NCBI GenBank assembly: GCA_016872155.1
Contig: VHBB01000011.1
Span: 1 to 52,425 of the forward strand
Length of the DNA stretch: 52,425 nucleotides
Reading direction: 5' to 3'
Origin: Sphingomonadales bacterium
GTDB lineage: Bacteria > Bacteroidota > Bacteroidia > Chitinophagales > Chitinophagaceae
The notes beneath the pieces were generated by a model that was not told where the DNA came from, searched no databases, and saw only the letters and a program-made list of their open reading frames with translations. This document shows positions 8,487-18,386 of the stretch, one piece after another (the first letter of the stretch is position 1; each line of letters begins with the position of its first letter). The position numbers and the translations under genes were made by a program.

Positions 8487-9983
8487 GTGAGTGGTATCAG
8501 AAAACTGGCAGGACAGACCCTCTGGTACGGACTACCCAGTGTAGCCAGCCGGTTTCTGGGCTATTTGATGAACCTGAGCCTGCCGCTGATCTTTAAAGAA
8601 CCGGCTATTACGGCCGACCTGACCCTGATCTATGCCACAGTTGCTTTTTTAAATATCATCTATACCTACGGACTCGAGACCACTTACTTTCGTTTTTCAG
8701 CCACCGAAGACCGCGATCGTCTCTACGGAACACTCTCGGTAGCCCTGCTGGTTTCTTCTTTTCTTTTTAGTGCCCTGCTTTGGTCGTTGCAAGACCAGCT
8801 GGCCCAATGGGGACGACTCGGCTCCCATACCGAATACATTCGCTGGATGATCGGGATCTTGTGGGTGGATTCACTCTCTACCCTGGCCTTTGCCAAACTT
8901 CGACAAGAGAATCGCCCGCGGCGATACGCGCTGGCCAAGATGGTCTCTGTATTGGTAAATATTATCGTGGTGATCGTTTTTTTAGGTATTGTGCCGCGCT
9001 ATCTGGCTACCCACCCCAACGCGCTGCTGACCTCGCTTTACGCCACCGACGAAACAGGTATTGTGTGGTTTTTGATCGGTAATTTCTTTGGCAGCCTGCT
9101 GTCGTTGTTGCTGCTGACCAACGAATGGATATCGGTACGTTTTTATTTTGATGCCTCCCTTTTTAAAAAAGTAATGCGCTACGCCTGGCCACTGGTGCTC
9201 GTGGGTATGGGTGGAATTGCCAATGACATGCTCAGTCGATTGCTCTATCAATTTGTGGTCGATCTTCCGCCAGAAGAGGCCAAGCACCAGTTAGGCGTAT
9301 TCGGCAATATCGTGCGTCTCTCGATCGTGATCACCATTGCCATACAGGCCTTTCGCATGGCGGCAGAACCATTTTTCTTTCACCACAGCCAAGCAGACGA
9401 TGCGCCCCGCACCTATGCCCGGGTCATGAATTATTTTGTGATCGTGTGTTGCTTTTTGTTCTTGGGATTATCGCTGTATATCGATCTTATCAAATGGTTC
9501 TTTGAAGCCATCGATCGAGTCCGCTGGACCGAAGGTCTCTATGTGGTCCCCCTCATCGCTATGGCCAATATTTTCTTGGGTATTTACTACAACCTTAGCA
9601 TCTGGTACAAACTCACCAACCATACTCTTACCGGCGCCTATATTACCATTGGCGGCACGCTCATTACCCTGCTGCTCACTACTACGCTGATTCCCTCGCT
9701 GGGATACCTGGGCGCTGCACTCGCCAGTTTTTGCTGTTATTCTTTTATGATGATGAGCAGCTACTGGCTCGGGCAAAAACACTATCCCGTGCCCTATCCT
9801 GTTAAAAAGATCTTATTTTATTTGCTGCTATCGGCCTCGCTGTACGGGGCTCATCGCTGGCTGATCACCCTTATAGAACATCCGGCACTCAACCTTGCGT
9901 TGGCCACGGTGCTACTCGCTGTATTTGCTTATGTAGTGCAACAAAAAGAGCAGTTTCGCTGGGCGGCTTTCAAAAAAGCATAA
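8487..9983 (+). CDS. Polysaccharide flippase (Wzx/MATE-like, MOP superfamily)
   Basis: A polytopic inner-membrane protein with about 12-14 hydrophobic segments, matching the polysaccharide-transport branch of the MOP superfamily that flips lipid-linked sugars. I place the start at the GTG at 8487, because the conserved N-terminus (SGIRKLAGQTLWYGLPS) begins there. An in-frame ATG at 8427 would add 20 residues with no family character, and the frame remains open beyond it. With the GTG start the protein has 499 residues. No glycosyltransferases are adjacent. The SLBB export protein at 1158-3935 is the only other polysaccharide-export gene nearby. The start assignment is less certain than the function. 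Confidence 0.82.
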   Translation: MSGIRKLAGQTLWYGLPSVASRFLGYLMNLSLPLIFKEPAITADLTLIYATVAFLNIIYTYGLETTYFRFSATEDRDRLYGTLSVALLVSSFLFSALLWSLQDQLAQWGRLGSHTEYIRWMIGILWVDSLSTLAFAKLRQENRPRRYALAKMVSVLVNIIVVIVFLGIVPRYLATHPNALLTSLYATDETGIVWFLIGNFFGSLLSLLLLTNEWISVRFYFDASLFKKVMRYAWPLVLVGMGGIANDMLSRLLYQFVVDLPPEEAKHQLGVFGNIVRLSIVITIAIQAFRMAAEPFFFHHSQADDAPRTYARVMNYFVIVCCFLFLGLSLYIDLIKWFFEAIDRVRWTEGLYVVPLIAMANIFLGIYYNLSIWYKLTNHTLTGAYITIGGTLITLLLTTTLIPSLGYLGAALASFCCYSFMMMSSYWLGQKHYPVPYPVKKILFYLLLSASLYGAHRWLITLIEHPALNLALATVLLAVFAYVVQQKEQFRWAAFKKA

Positions 9984-9992
9984 CCCTTTTAT

Positions 9993-10637
9993 TTACGTAG
10001 GCTTTACAAAAGGATTGAACTGCTTTTCGTGGCCAATGGTGGTAGGCATACCATGGCCGGCATGCACATGCGTTTCGTCGGGTAACGAGTAAAGTTGGGC
10101 GCGGATACTCTCGGACAGGGTATTAAAATCAGAGCCGGGCAGATCGGTGCGGCCCACGCTTTCTCTAAAGAGTACATCGCCCGCTATTACCCAATTTCCT
10201 TCGGCGCTATAGAGCGAGATACTACCCGGCGAATGCCCGGGTGTGAGCAAGATCTTGAGTCTGTCTTCGCCCAGCAGCAGGGGTTCGCTTTCGCTTAGGT
10301 GGTGCACCGGACCCTCGTATTGATCAAAGGGCAGGTTCCAAGCCGTTCCGGCCATGGGGGCAAAGTCGAACACCTTTTGTTCCAGGGCATGAAAATGCAA
10401 CTCCAAGCCCCAGGTCTCGTGCACAAAGCGGTTTCCAAAGACATGATCGAGATGACAGTGTGTATTGACCAGTTTTACGGGGCGAAGCCCGAGTTTTTCG
10501 ATCCATTCAATTAATTGCTGCCGCTCTTCCGGAAAATAGCAGCCCGGATCGATAATGAGCGCCTCATTTTTTTCGTTATAGACCAGATAGGTGTTTTCCT
10601 GAACGGGGTTAAAGATCTTCGACGCCAACGTTAACAT
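9993..10637 (-). CDS. Metallo-beta-lactamase-fold hydrolase (glyoxalase II-like)
   Basis: 214 residues. The binuclear zinc motif HxHxDH is seen as THCHLDHVFG, followed by the further ligands in TPGHSPGSISLY, AGDVLFRESVGRTDLPGSD and the final HAGHGMPTTIG. The compact length, without the C-terminal glutathione-binding domain of true GloB, fits the YcbL-like hydroxyacylglutathione hydrolase branch. The physiological thioester substrate is unknown. It converges with the flippase gene, 9 bp apart, and is divergent from the large outer-membrane gene at 10680. Confidence 0.88.
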   Translation of the reverse strand: MLTLASKIFNPVQENTYLVYNEKNEALIIDPGCYFPEERQQLIEWIEKLGLRPVKLVNTHCHLDHVFGNRFVHETWGLELHFHALEQKVFDFAPMAGTAWNLPFDQYEGPVHHLSESEPLLLGEDRLKILLTPGHSPGSISLYSAEGNWVIAGDVLFRESVGRTDLPGSDFNTLSESIRAQLYSLPDETHVHAGHGMPTTIGHEKQFNPFVKPT

Positions 10638-10679
10638 AGCGGGGTTTTCGTATTTTTATTGTCAATTACAAAGATAGCT

Positions 10680-13600
10680 ATGAACAGAGTCCGGTGGTTC
10701 TTATTGTTGGGGATGATCAGCGCTACATCGCTTTCTACTGCCCAGGTCAATACCGTGCAGTTCGGCCAGAACCGCGTGCAGTTTCAAAACTTTAAATGGA
10801 AGTATTATCAAACCGATAATTTCAACTGCTACTTTAGTCAAGATGGGCTGGGGCTGGGCGAGTTTGTATCACAGATCGCCGAAGCAGAATTGTCGTCGGT
10901 AGAACGCTTTGTTGAATTTGGATTACAGCGCCGGCTCAACATTGTTGTCTACAACAATTACGACGAAATGCAGCAATCCAACATCGGAATGGGCATCGAC
11001 TGGCAAAATACCGGCGGTCTCACCAAGCTGGTCAATAATAAAATGATCGTCTATTACGACGGTAATCGCGAGCACCTGCGACTACAGATCAGACAAGGCA
11101 TTGCCCGCAACCTGGTCGAGAATCTGCTCTTTGGAGAAGACCTGGGCGAATATGCGGCCAACCAAGCCCTGCTCGATCTTCCAAAGTGGCTCACCGATGG
11201 TTATATCTTTTATGCCGCCGAAAATTGGAATACTGCGCTCGATGATGAGCTTAGAGCCGTGATGCTGGCCGGTAGTTACCGAAATTTTTATCAGTTCGCC
11301 TTCGATAAACCCAACCTGGCCGGGCAAGCGTTTTGGAAATACATCGCCGATAAATATGGCAAAAACAAGGTCACTTATTTTTTGAACCTGGCGCGCAATT
11401 TTCGCAACCTCAATAGCGCGGCCTACAAATTGGCCAAAACGAAATTCAAGGGACTGCTGCAAGATTTCATGACCGATATGCAAAGCGTTTACTTTAAGGA
11501 TATCAAAGCAAGACGCAATGCCCCTCGCGGTCAACTCGCCGTTAGTGAATACGCCGGCAAAAAAGATTTTTACCACTTTAATGCCAATCCCATTCCTCGT
11601 AATTTCTCTTACGCTGTAACTGAATACAAGCAAGGCCGCATACAAGTGGTGTTGATGGAGAATTTCGTCAAACGAAATGTATTGCTCAAACAAGGAGTGC
11701 TCTCGCGCGAAGAGGACCGCAACCCCAATTACCCGCTGCTGGCTTGGGATGGCAAGGGCACCCGACTGGCTGTTATGTATTACGAAAAAGGAGAGATCCA
11801 TTTCTTTGTTTACGACATGAACCTTCGCATAAAGATGAACCGGCAGGTACTCGATAAATTCGACCAAGTGGTCGATATGAAGTACATGCTCGATAACAAT
11901 ACCCTGATCTTAAGTGCGGTCAGAAGCGGTCAGTCCGATATCTATGTCTATAAGATCGATAAACAACAAATCGAGCAGATCACCAACGACAGTTACGACG
12001 ATCTCGATCCGTCGTTCGTAGCTTTTCCTAACAAGACCGGTATACTTTTTTCGAGTGCCCGCCCCAATGCCACCACGCGCAGCGAAGAGGGTCCCCTGCC
12101 CAAACGTCCTTACAATATATTTTTGGTCGACAACTGGAATAAATCGGAGACCCGTCAAATTTCGCAGCTCACCAATTTGGTGCGTGGCAATGCTCGTTAT
12201 CCGTCGCAGTACAACACCAGTCATTTTACCTTTGTAAGTGACGAGAACGGTATCGGGAATCGCTACGCTGGTTTCTTTACGACCGAAAGAGCGGGGCTGG
12301 ATACGCTGGTCTTTATTGGAGACGAAGTGCTGCGCAATCCTCCGCACAGCGATGTAGACAGTGTGCTTAAAGAATGGGATAAGACCGATATCGACTCGGT
12401 CGGATTTGTGTCGGTGACCCTCGACTCGGCTTATGTATTTCCACTCACAAATTACCAGAGCAGTCTGCTCGAAACCCGCACGGCCGGAGACAATCAACAA
12501 GTGAGCGAAGTCGTTCGCCTGGGCGATGCCAAGCTATTGTATCGTTTAAAGGTCGATGAAAATACGCTGCGCAGAAGAAATGTCACGGCCCGACCCAGCG
12601 AATATGTTAGAAAACTAATCGAAGAAGAAAAGAAAATTAACAGACGAGTGGCTCCCACACAGGCTCCCGTGGCCGCCACACCCAAACCCGCCAAGCCCAG
12701 CAATATCTTTAGCAGTGGATTTGAAGACGAAACCAGTAGCTCCGGCGCAGCCCCCGCAGTTGGTACCACCTCCGCCGCCGCAACACGCAAAACCGTCCGC
12801 TCCAAGATCTTTGAATACCGCCCCCCCAAGTTTTTCAACGATTATCTGGTAAGTGGATTTAACAACAACGTACTGGTTACCCGTTTTCAACCCTACCAAG
12901 GCGGACGCGGTCCTATTCAGCTTAGCAATAACAATCCCCTCAATGGTATCTTACGGCTGGGTACGTCCGATCTAATGGAAGACCTAAAGTTTGCAGGCGG
13001 GTTGCGCATTAGTCCCAACCTCGATGCCAACGAATACATCTTTACCGGGCAGTATCTGAAAAAACGCATCGACTACGGATTTACCTATTACCGCAACACG
13101 GTCAAAAATCCTCCGCTGTACAACGACTCTATTTTCTTTGACACCAAACTTCATTCCAATCTCTATCAAGCGACCCTTAGCTATCCCTTTAACAAGGTCA
13201 GAAGCCTGCGCATCAATGCTGCCTACCGGAGCGATCGCTATGTAAAACTGGCCAATCCTGTCTACCCCAATCAATCTCTTAAAGGCAAAGACGATCAGCT
13301 GCAATACGGACTGGTGCACATCGAACTGGTACACGACGATGCCATTTCTCCGGCCCTCAATATTTGGAACGGACTTCGCTACAAGCTCTATTTTGATTAC
13401 AACGCACAGATCGGCAGCAACGCCAAGAGTACTTTTCAGTCGATGCCCTACACTATGAACGTAGGATTCGATGCCCGTCACTTCTTACCTATTTATCGCA
13501 ACATTACCTGGGCGGTGCGGGCTGCCGCGGATTTTTCGTGGGGATCGCAAAAGTTCATCTATTATCTGGGCGGTGTTGACAACTGGCTCATGTTCGGACA

Positions 13601-14081
13601 AAACAGAAAACAAGACGGCTCGTACCGCTACTTCGATCCTGCCAACGTACCCGACCGCGATGCCGAATATGCCTTCGAATCACTGGCCGTTAACCTGCGT
13701 GGCTTTAAGCAAAATGTTGCCAATGGAAACAATGCCTTGGTCATTAACTCCGAGATCAGAGCGCCCATCTTTAGCAGCTTCTTTAATCGCCCCATCAACA
13801 ATGCGTTCTTGCGCAACTTGCAGATCGTACAGTTCGTAGATCTGGGTACGGCCTGGAACGGCGCTTACGATAAGTTAGAAAGACCCTATGTCTCGTACAG
13901 CTCGGCACCCGTTACCTTACGGGTCAAGGCCGGTGGTGTTGGCCCGCTCGCGGGTGGCTATGGGTTCGGAGCCCGCAGTACGCTACTGGGGTATTTTCTA
14001 AAACTCGATGCGGCCTGGCAGATGAATGGGTTCTTTAAAGGAAAACCCCTCTATTACTTTGCGATGGGGCTTGACTTTTGA
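10680..14081 (+). CDS. Outer-membrane protein: degenerate peptidase-like domain, TolB-type propeller and BamA-like barrel
   Basis: 1133 residues from the ATG at 10680, which is followed by a signal peptide ending near STAQ; an upstream in-frame TTG is rejected. Residues about 40-290 resemble a gluzincin (peptidase MA-like) domain: LPKWLTDGYIFYA matches the usual LPxWxxEGL region, but the helix expected to carry HExxH reads IRQGIARNL, without histidines. Residues about 300-560 contain PD40/TolB-like propeller blades (LLAWDGKGTRLAV, DDLDPSFV, ILFSSARP). A Pro/Ala-rich linker follows. The last 350 residues are a beta-barrel with the surface-antigen segment VNLRGFKQNVANGNNALVINSEIRAPIF and a terminal aromatic strand ending in F. 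I have seen no gene symbol I trust for this family. Confidence 0.82.
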   Translation: MNRVRWFLLLGMISATSLSTAQVNTVQFGQNRVQFQNFKWKYYQTDNFNCYFSQDGLGLGEFVSQIAEAELSSVERFVEFGLQRRLNIVVYNNYDEMQQSNIGMGIDWQNTGGLTKLVNNKMIVYYDGNREHLRLQIRQGIARNLVENLLFGEDLGEYAANQALLDLPKWLTDGYIFYAAENWNTALDDELRAVMLAGSYRNFYQFAFDKPNLAGQAFWKYIADKYGKNKVTYFLNLARNFRNLNSAAYKLAKTKFKGLLQDFMTDMQSVYFKDIKARRNAPRGQLAVSEYAGKKDFYHFNANPIPRNFSYAVTEYKQGRIQVVLMENFVKRNVLLKQGVLSREEDRNPNYPLLAWDGKGTRLAVMYYEKGEIHFFVYDMNLRIKMNRQVLDKFDQVVDMKYMLDNNTLILSAVRSGQSDIYVYKIDKQQIEQITNDSYDDLDPSFVAFPNKTGILFSSARPNATTRSEEGPLPKRPYNIFLVDNWNKSETRQISQLTNLVRGNARYPSQYNTSHFTFVSDENGIGNRYAGFFTTERAGLDTLVFIGDEVLRNPPHSDVDSVLKEWDKTDIDSVGFVSVTLDSAYVFPLTNYQSSLLETRTAGDNQQVSEVVRLGDAKLLYRLKVDENTLRRRNVTARPSEYVRKLIEEEKKINRRVAPTQAPVAATPKPAKPSNIFSSGFEDETSSSGAAPAVGTTSAAATRKTVRSKIFEYRPPKFFNDYLVSGFNNNVLVTRFQPYQGGRGPIQLSNNNPLNGILRLGTSDLMEDLKFAGGLRISPNLDANEYIFTGQYLKKRIDYGFTYYRNTVKNPPLYNDSIFFDTKLHSNLYQATLSYPFNKVRSLRINAAYRSDRYVKLANPVYPNQSLKGKDDQLQYGLVHIELVHDDAISPALNIWNGLRYKLYFDYNAQIGSNAKSTFQSMPYTMNVGFDARHFLPIYRNITWAVRAAADFSWGSQKFIYYLGGVDNWLMFGQNRKQDGSYRYFDPANVPDRDAEYAFESLAVNLRGFKQNVANGNNALVINSEIRAPIFSSFFNRPINNAFLRNLQIVQFVDLGTAWNGAYDKLERPYVSYSSAPVTLRVKAGGVGPLAGGYGFGARSTLLGYFLKLDAAWQMNGFFKGKPLYYFAMGLDF

Positions 14082-14112
14082 TTCCTTATCTTAGGGAACC
14101 CAACGTTTTTGC

Positions 14113-15609
14113 ATGCCAATTATTCTTGCGCTCGATCAGGGCACGACCAGCAGTCGCAGTATTCTCTTTAACGAGAAAGGAGAAGCGCTTGGTATGGCCC
14201 AAAAAGAATTCAAACAACACTATCCGCAACCCGGATGGGTAGAGCACGATGCCCACGAGATCTGGGAAACCCAGTTCGCAACACTAGCCGAGGTACTGGC
14301 CAAAGCGCGCACCGACCTACAACAAGTGGCGGCCATTGGCATTACCAACCAACGAGAGACCACCGTTGTATGGAATAAAACTACCGGCGAGCCCATTGCA
14401 CCCGCCATCGTATGGCAAGACCGCCGCACGGCTGCCTATTGCGATGAGCTGCGCCAACAAGGCAAGGCGCCCCTGCTTCAACAAAAGACCGGGCTGATCC
14501 TTGATGCCTATTTCTCTGCGACCAAACTAAAGTGGATCCTTGATCATACCCCCGGCGCCCGTGAACAAGCGGCTACCGGGCAATTGGCCTTTGGCACCAT
14601 CGACAGTTGGCTGATCTATAAATTGACCGGTGGTGCCGTGCATGCTACCGACGTTAGCAATGCATCACGCACGCTGCTCTTTAATATTCATACCCTGCAA
14701 TGGGATGTCGAGTTATTAGAACTATTCGATATTCCCGCATCGGTGCTGCCGGTAGTTACACCCAGCGCGGGTGTCGTGGGTGAATGCACGATTTTTCCCG
14801 GTGCGCGCATTCCCATTGCGGGCGTAGCCGGCGATCAGCAAGCGGCCTTGTTCGGACAACTCTGTACCGAAGAAGGCATGGTCAAAAATACCTATGGCAC
14901 CGGTTGCTTTATGTTGATGAATACCGGGCAGCAGGCCATTGCTTCAAAAAATAAATTACTTACTACCGTTGCCTGGCAGATCGATGGCAAAACAACCTAT
15001 GCCCTCGAAGGATCGGTGTTTATTGGCGGAGCGGTCGTTCAATGGCTGCGCGATGAATTAAAAGTCATTCACAGCGCGCCTGATATAGAAAAGCTAGCCG
15101 CAACTGTAAAAGGAAGCGAAGGTGTCTATGTAGTGCCTGCCTTTGCCGGCTTGGGAGCGCCCTATTGGAACGCTCACGCCAGAGGCGCCCTCTTTGGTAT
15201 TACACGTGGCACCAATCATGCGCATATCGCGCGCGCGGCCCTAGACAGTATCGCTTATCAATCGGCCGATCTGCTCAAAGCCATGCAGGCCGATGCCCGT
15301 ATTCCCATTCGGGAGCTACGCGTAGATGGGGGTGCCACGGCCAATGATTTGCTGATGCAATTTCAGGCCGATCTGCTCGATTGTAAAGTAGTAAGGCCCG
15401 AGATTACCGAGACCACGGCTATGGGAGCCGCCTTTTTAGCAGGGCTTGGCGCCGGTATTTGGAAAGATCAACAAGAACTTTCCAAACAATGGAAATCGGC
15501 ACGAGTCTTCGATCCGCAAGTAGAGGCTAGTGAGCGGGCCATTCTTTTAAAAGGATGGCAACGCGCGGTCAACGCCACCATTGCCTGGGCCGACGATCGT
15601 AACAGCTAA
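14113..15609 (+). CDS. glpK: Glycerol kinase
   Basis: Phosphorylates glycerol to sn-glycerol 3-phosphate with ATP in the cytoplasm. 498 residues, full length for the FGGY family. Visible are the N-terminal phosphate loop [13 protein letters not shown], the substrate-binding [12 protein letters not shown] segment, TYGTGCFM and the C-terminal adenosine motif [17 protein letters not shown]. It is followed after 33 bp by the glycerol facilitator gene, so the two form a glycerol-uptake operon. No aerobic glycerol-3-phosphate dehydrogenase (glpD) is adjacent; gpsA lies 28 kb away in the same window. Confidence 0.97.
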   Translation: MPIILALDQGTTSSRSILFNEKGEALGMAQKEFKQHYPQPGWVEHDAHEIWETQFATLAEVLAKARTDLQQVAAIGITNQRETTVVWNKTTGEPIAPAIVWQDRRTAAYCDELRQQGKAPLLQQKTGLILDAYFSATKLKWILDHTPGAREQAATGQLAFGTIDSWLIYKLTGGAVHATDVSNASRTLLFNIHTLQWDVELLELFDIPASVLPVVTPSAGVVGECTIFPGARIPIAGVAGDQQAALFGQLCTEEGMVKNTYGTGCFMLMNTGQQAIASKNKLLTTVAWQIDGKTTYALEGSVFIGGAVVQWLRDELKVIHSAPDIEKLAATVKGSEGVYVVPAFAGLGAPYWNAHARGALFGITRGTNHAHIARAALDSIAYQSADLLKAMQADARIPIRELRVDGGATANDLLMQFQADLLDCKVVRPEITETTAMGAAFLAGLGAGIWKDQQELSKQWKSARVFDPQVEASERAILLKGWQRAVNATIAWADDRNS

Positions 15610-15642
15610 TACCGCCTCAATAATTAATTTAATCCTCATACT

Positions 15643-16356
15643 ATGAACCCTGTATTGACCGAATTTATTGGAACGGCCCTGCTGATCTTGTTGGGCTGTG
15701 GCGTTAATGCCAACAACACCTTGCACCATTCGCATGGAAAAAACAGCGGCTGGTTGCTCATTAGCTTTGGCTGGGGGCTGGCGGTTTTTGTAGCGGTATA
15801 TGTGAGTGTATCCCTAGGGGGTGCCGGCCACCTTAATCCGGCCGTTAGTTTTGCGATGCTGCTCATGAATAAGCTTAGCCCGGCACTGTGCAGTCAATAT
15901 GTAGTGGCCCAACTGGGCGGCGCCTTTACAGGTGCCGTATTGGTTTGGCTTTCGTACCGCGACCAGTTCAATCAACATCCCCATGCCGAAGAGCAACTGG
16001 GTGTCTTTGCAACGGGTCCGGGCATTCGCAACGACAGACAAAATCTAATCAGTGAAACACTGGCCAGTTTTGCTTTTCTGTTTGCGATCCTTTGTATTCA
16101 ACCTGCCACCGCTTCGATGGGAAGTCTCGATGCACTCACGGTGGCACTACTGGTAATGGCCATTGGCATGTGTCTGGGAGGAACCACCGGCTATCCGCTA
16201 AACCCCGCACGCGATCTGGGCCCCCGCCTTGCTCATTTTTTGTTACCCCTAAAAGGAAAAGGAAAAAGTAATTGGGATTATGCCTGGCTTCCCGTTGCTG
16301 CACCCCTATTGGGCGCAGCGCTGGCCGTACTACTTTATCAAACACTCGTCAAGTAA
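15643..16356 (+). CDS. glpF: Glycerol uptake facilitator (MIP/aquaglyceroporin)
   Basis: 237 residues with about six membrane segments and the two half-helix NPA motifs of the aquaporin superfamily: GHLNPAV and YPLNPARDLGPR. The aspartate directly after the second NPAR is the usual mark of glycerol-conducting rather than water-only channels. The pairing with glpK supports facilitated glycerol entry trapped by phosphorylation. It ends 2 bp before the stop of the convergent aminotransferase gene. Confidence 0.94.
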   Translation: MNPVLTEFIGTALLILLGCGVNANNTLHHSHGKNSGWLLISFGWGLAVFVAVYVSVSLGGAGHLNPAVSFAMLLMNKLSPALCSQYVVAQLGGAFTGAVLVWLSYRDQFNQHPHAEEQLGVFATGPGIRNDRQNLISETLASFAFLFAILCIQPATASMGSLDALTVALLVMAIGMCLGGTTGYPLNPARDLGPRLAHFLLPLKGKGKSNWDYAWLPVAAPLLGAALAVLLYQTLVK

Positions 16357-16358
16357 TA

Positions 16359-17543
16359 TCAAAGCACCTTATTGCAAGCCTCTACAATAAGAGCGGCCGC
16401 TTTTTTTAATTGCTCGGGATGAATAAGGAGCGGTGGCGAAATGCGTAGACAATGCGGCGCAAATAAGAACCAATCGGTAAGCAATCCTTTTTCTAAGACA
16501 GAGTCGATTACTTTTTTGCAATCCTGCGCGCTGGCAAATGTAACACCCATCCAAAGACCTGCACTGCTTACAGAAACGATCTTGGGATGCACCAATGCCT
16601 GCAGCAAGAGTTGTTCTTTTTCTTGCACCTGCTCCATCCATTTTTCGTCGAGCAATGCCTCGAAGGCAGCAAGACCGGCGGCACAACAGACAGGATGCCC
16701 TCCAAACGTTGTAATATGACCCAAGACCGGACGATCGGTCAATTGATCCATCCATTTTTTATTTGTGATAAAGGCACCGAGCGGCATACCGCCCCCCAGT
16801 GCCTTTCCTAAAAGAAGCACATCGGGTACGATCTCGTAATTCAAAAAGGCCCAAAGCGATCCTGTTCTTCCAAAGCCCGCCTGTATCTCGTCGAAGATGA
16901 GAAGAGCTCCTGTCTCTGAACATTTTTTTCGAATGGCGGCGATCCACGAACGATCAGGCTGTATAACCCCCGACTCGGCTTGCACCGTTTCCATAATTAC
17001 ACAAGCCGTGTTTGTATCAATGGCCGCAAGCGCAGCGTCGTCATTAAAATTATAATGCCATACATCGGGCAACAGCGGACGAAAGGCATTGCGGTAATAT
17101 TCATCGCCCAACAGACTCAACGCGCCTTGTGTAGAGCCGTGATACGACTTGTTAAAGGCGATCATTTTGGTACGACCCGTTACCCGCTTAGCGAGCTTCA
17201 TGGCACCCTCGGTAGCTTCGGCTCCCGAGTTGGTAAAGTAAACCGACTGCAGATTGTCGGGCAAGTGCTTGGCCAAGGCAGTGGCATAGCGAACCTGTGG
17301 CGATTCGATCATTTCTCCGTAGACCATCACATGCAAGTAGGCATCGGTTTGCTGACGAATGGCCTCCACGACGCGAGGATGTCGATGGCCGATATTGGCC
17401 ACACTGATTCCTCCGATCAGATCGATGTACTCTTTTCCTTGCGCATCGTAGAGCGTTGCACAATCGGCACGTACCACCTCTATGCCCAGCGGAGCCGGCG
17501 AGGTCTGTGCCACATGTTTAAAAAAAAGTTCGCGTTGATGCAT
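16359..17543 (-). CDS. Class III (acetylornithine-type) PLP aminotransferase
   Basis: 394 residues from the ATG at 17543; the frame is open upstream but lacks family sequence there. Class III signatures are clear: GGISVANIGHRHPRVVEAI near the N-terminus, TNSGAEATEGAMKLA, FDEIQAGFGRTG, and LLGKALGGGMPLGAF, which contains the PLP-binding lysine. Family members act on acetylornithine, ornithine, 4-aminobutyrate or related omega-amines. Sequence alone does not settle the substrate, and no arginine, proline or polyamine gene is adjacent. It is divergent from the gamma-carbonic anhydrase gene across 95 bp. Confidence 0.9.
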   Translation of the reverse strand: MHQRELFFKHVAQTSPAPLGIEVVRADCATLYDAQGKEYIDLIGGISVANIGHRHPRVVEAIRQQTDAYLHVMVYGEMIESPQVRYATALAKHLPDNLQSVYFTNSGAEATEGAMKLAKRVTGRTKMIAFNKSYHGSTQGALSLLGDEYYRNAFRPLLPDVWHYNFNDDAALAAIDTNTACVIMETVQAESGVIQPDRSWIAAIRKKCSETGALLIFDEIQAGFGRTGSLWAFLNYEIVPDVLLLGKALGGGMPLGAFITNKKWMDQLTDRPVLGHITTFGGHPVCCAAGLAAFEALLDEKWMEQVQEKEQLLLQALVHPKIVSVSSAGLWMGVTFASAQDCKKVIDSVLEKGLLTDWFLFAPHCLRISPPLLIHPEQLKKAAALIVEACNKVL

Positions 17544-17638
17544 GCCTAAATGGGCCCCGGGCCGACTACCAACAAAGGAAACAAAGAAAATCGACCTTTT
17601 AAAATTTACGCTACTTTGCAATTAAATTTTATAGCAGC

Positions 17639-18172
17639 ATGACGACCATCCTTCCGGTACGGGGTAAACATCCGCAGTGGGGCTCCGCTTGTTTTTTTGC
17701 GCCCAATGCCACCCTCGTGGGCGATGTAACGATGGGCGATGAATGCAGCGTTTGGTTCAATGCGGTCATAAGGGGCGATGTAAATTTTATTCGCATGGGT
17801 CATAAGGTCAATGTACAAGACGGCGCTTGTATTCATGGCACCTTCGAAAAATGCGGCACCACCATTGGCAATAACGTTTCGATCGGGCACAATGCCATCG
17901 TTCACGGCTGCACGCTGCACGACAATGTGCTGGTAGGCATGGGGGCCATCGTAATGGACAAGGCGGTGGTACATTCCAATACTATTATAGCCGCCGGCGC
18001 CGTTATACTAGAAAATACCATTTGTGAACCCAGCAGCATCTACGCCGGGGTTCCCGCTAAAAAAGTAAAGGATATCTCGGGCGAGCTGATCGAAGGAGAG
18101 ATCAACCGTATTGCTCAAAACTATATCCGCTACTCCTCTTGGTTCACGAATCCCAATACCACTATCCCATGA
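17639..18172 (+). CDS. Gamma-class carbonic anhydrase family protein
   Basis: 177 residues with the left-handed beta-helix hexapeptide pattern (for example VGDVTMGDECSVWFNAVIRG). The histidines expected to bind zinc or iron are in IRMGHKVNVQDG and in SIGHNAIVHGC. The family (also called PaaY/YrdA-like) includes true carbonic anhydrases and proteins of unproven activity, so the catalytic claim is moderate. The stop codon overlaps the start of the next small lipoprotein gene in an ATGA arrangement, suggesting translational coupling. Confidence 0.9.
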   Translation: MTTILPVRGKHPQWGSACFFAPNATLVGDVTMGDECSVWFNAVIRGDVNFIRMGHKVNVQDGACIHGTFEKCGTTIGNNVSIGHNAIVHGCTLHDNVLVGMGAIVMDKAVVHSNTIIAAGAVILENTICEPSSIYAGVPAKKVKDISGELIEGEINRIAQNYIRYSSWFTNPNTTIP

Positions 18173-18348
18173 AAAAAAAGATACTGATCCTGTTGCTAGT
18201 CTGTAGTTGTTGCAGCTCTTGCAAACTTTGGCATAAGGTGTTTCCACCAAAACTGACCTTTGGTCAACCCATTGGGGCCGAAAAGATCATCAATGGAGAT
18301 CCCAAAGCCGAAAAACAGCTCAAGAAGCAACCCAAGTTCAAGTACTAA
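18169..18348 (+). CDS. Small cysteine-rich lipoprotein, unknown function
   Basis: 59 residues. The ATG at 18169 overlaps the stop of the carbonic anhydrase gene (ATGA). A short basic N-terminus and hydrophobic core are followed by a cluster of four cysteines (CSCCSSC, residues 12-18), any of the later ones being a possible lipidation site. The mature part is short, basic and ends in QPKFKY. I recognise no family. The overlap and shared strand argue that it is a real gene. Localisation to an envelope membrane is inferred. Confidence 0.65.
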   Translation: MKKKILILLLVCSCCSSCKLWHKVFPPKLTFGQPIGAEKIINGDPKAEKQLKKQPKFKY

Positions 18349-18386
18349 TAACCATTGGGCAATCAACGATCGCCCTGCGCAAGCGG

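Noticed and set aside
11082-11867. 261-codon open frame on the minus strand
   Set aside because: Antisense to the large outer-membrane protein gene; no domain or signal peptide.
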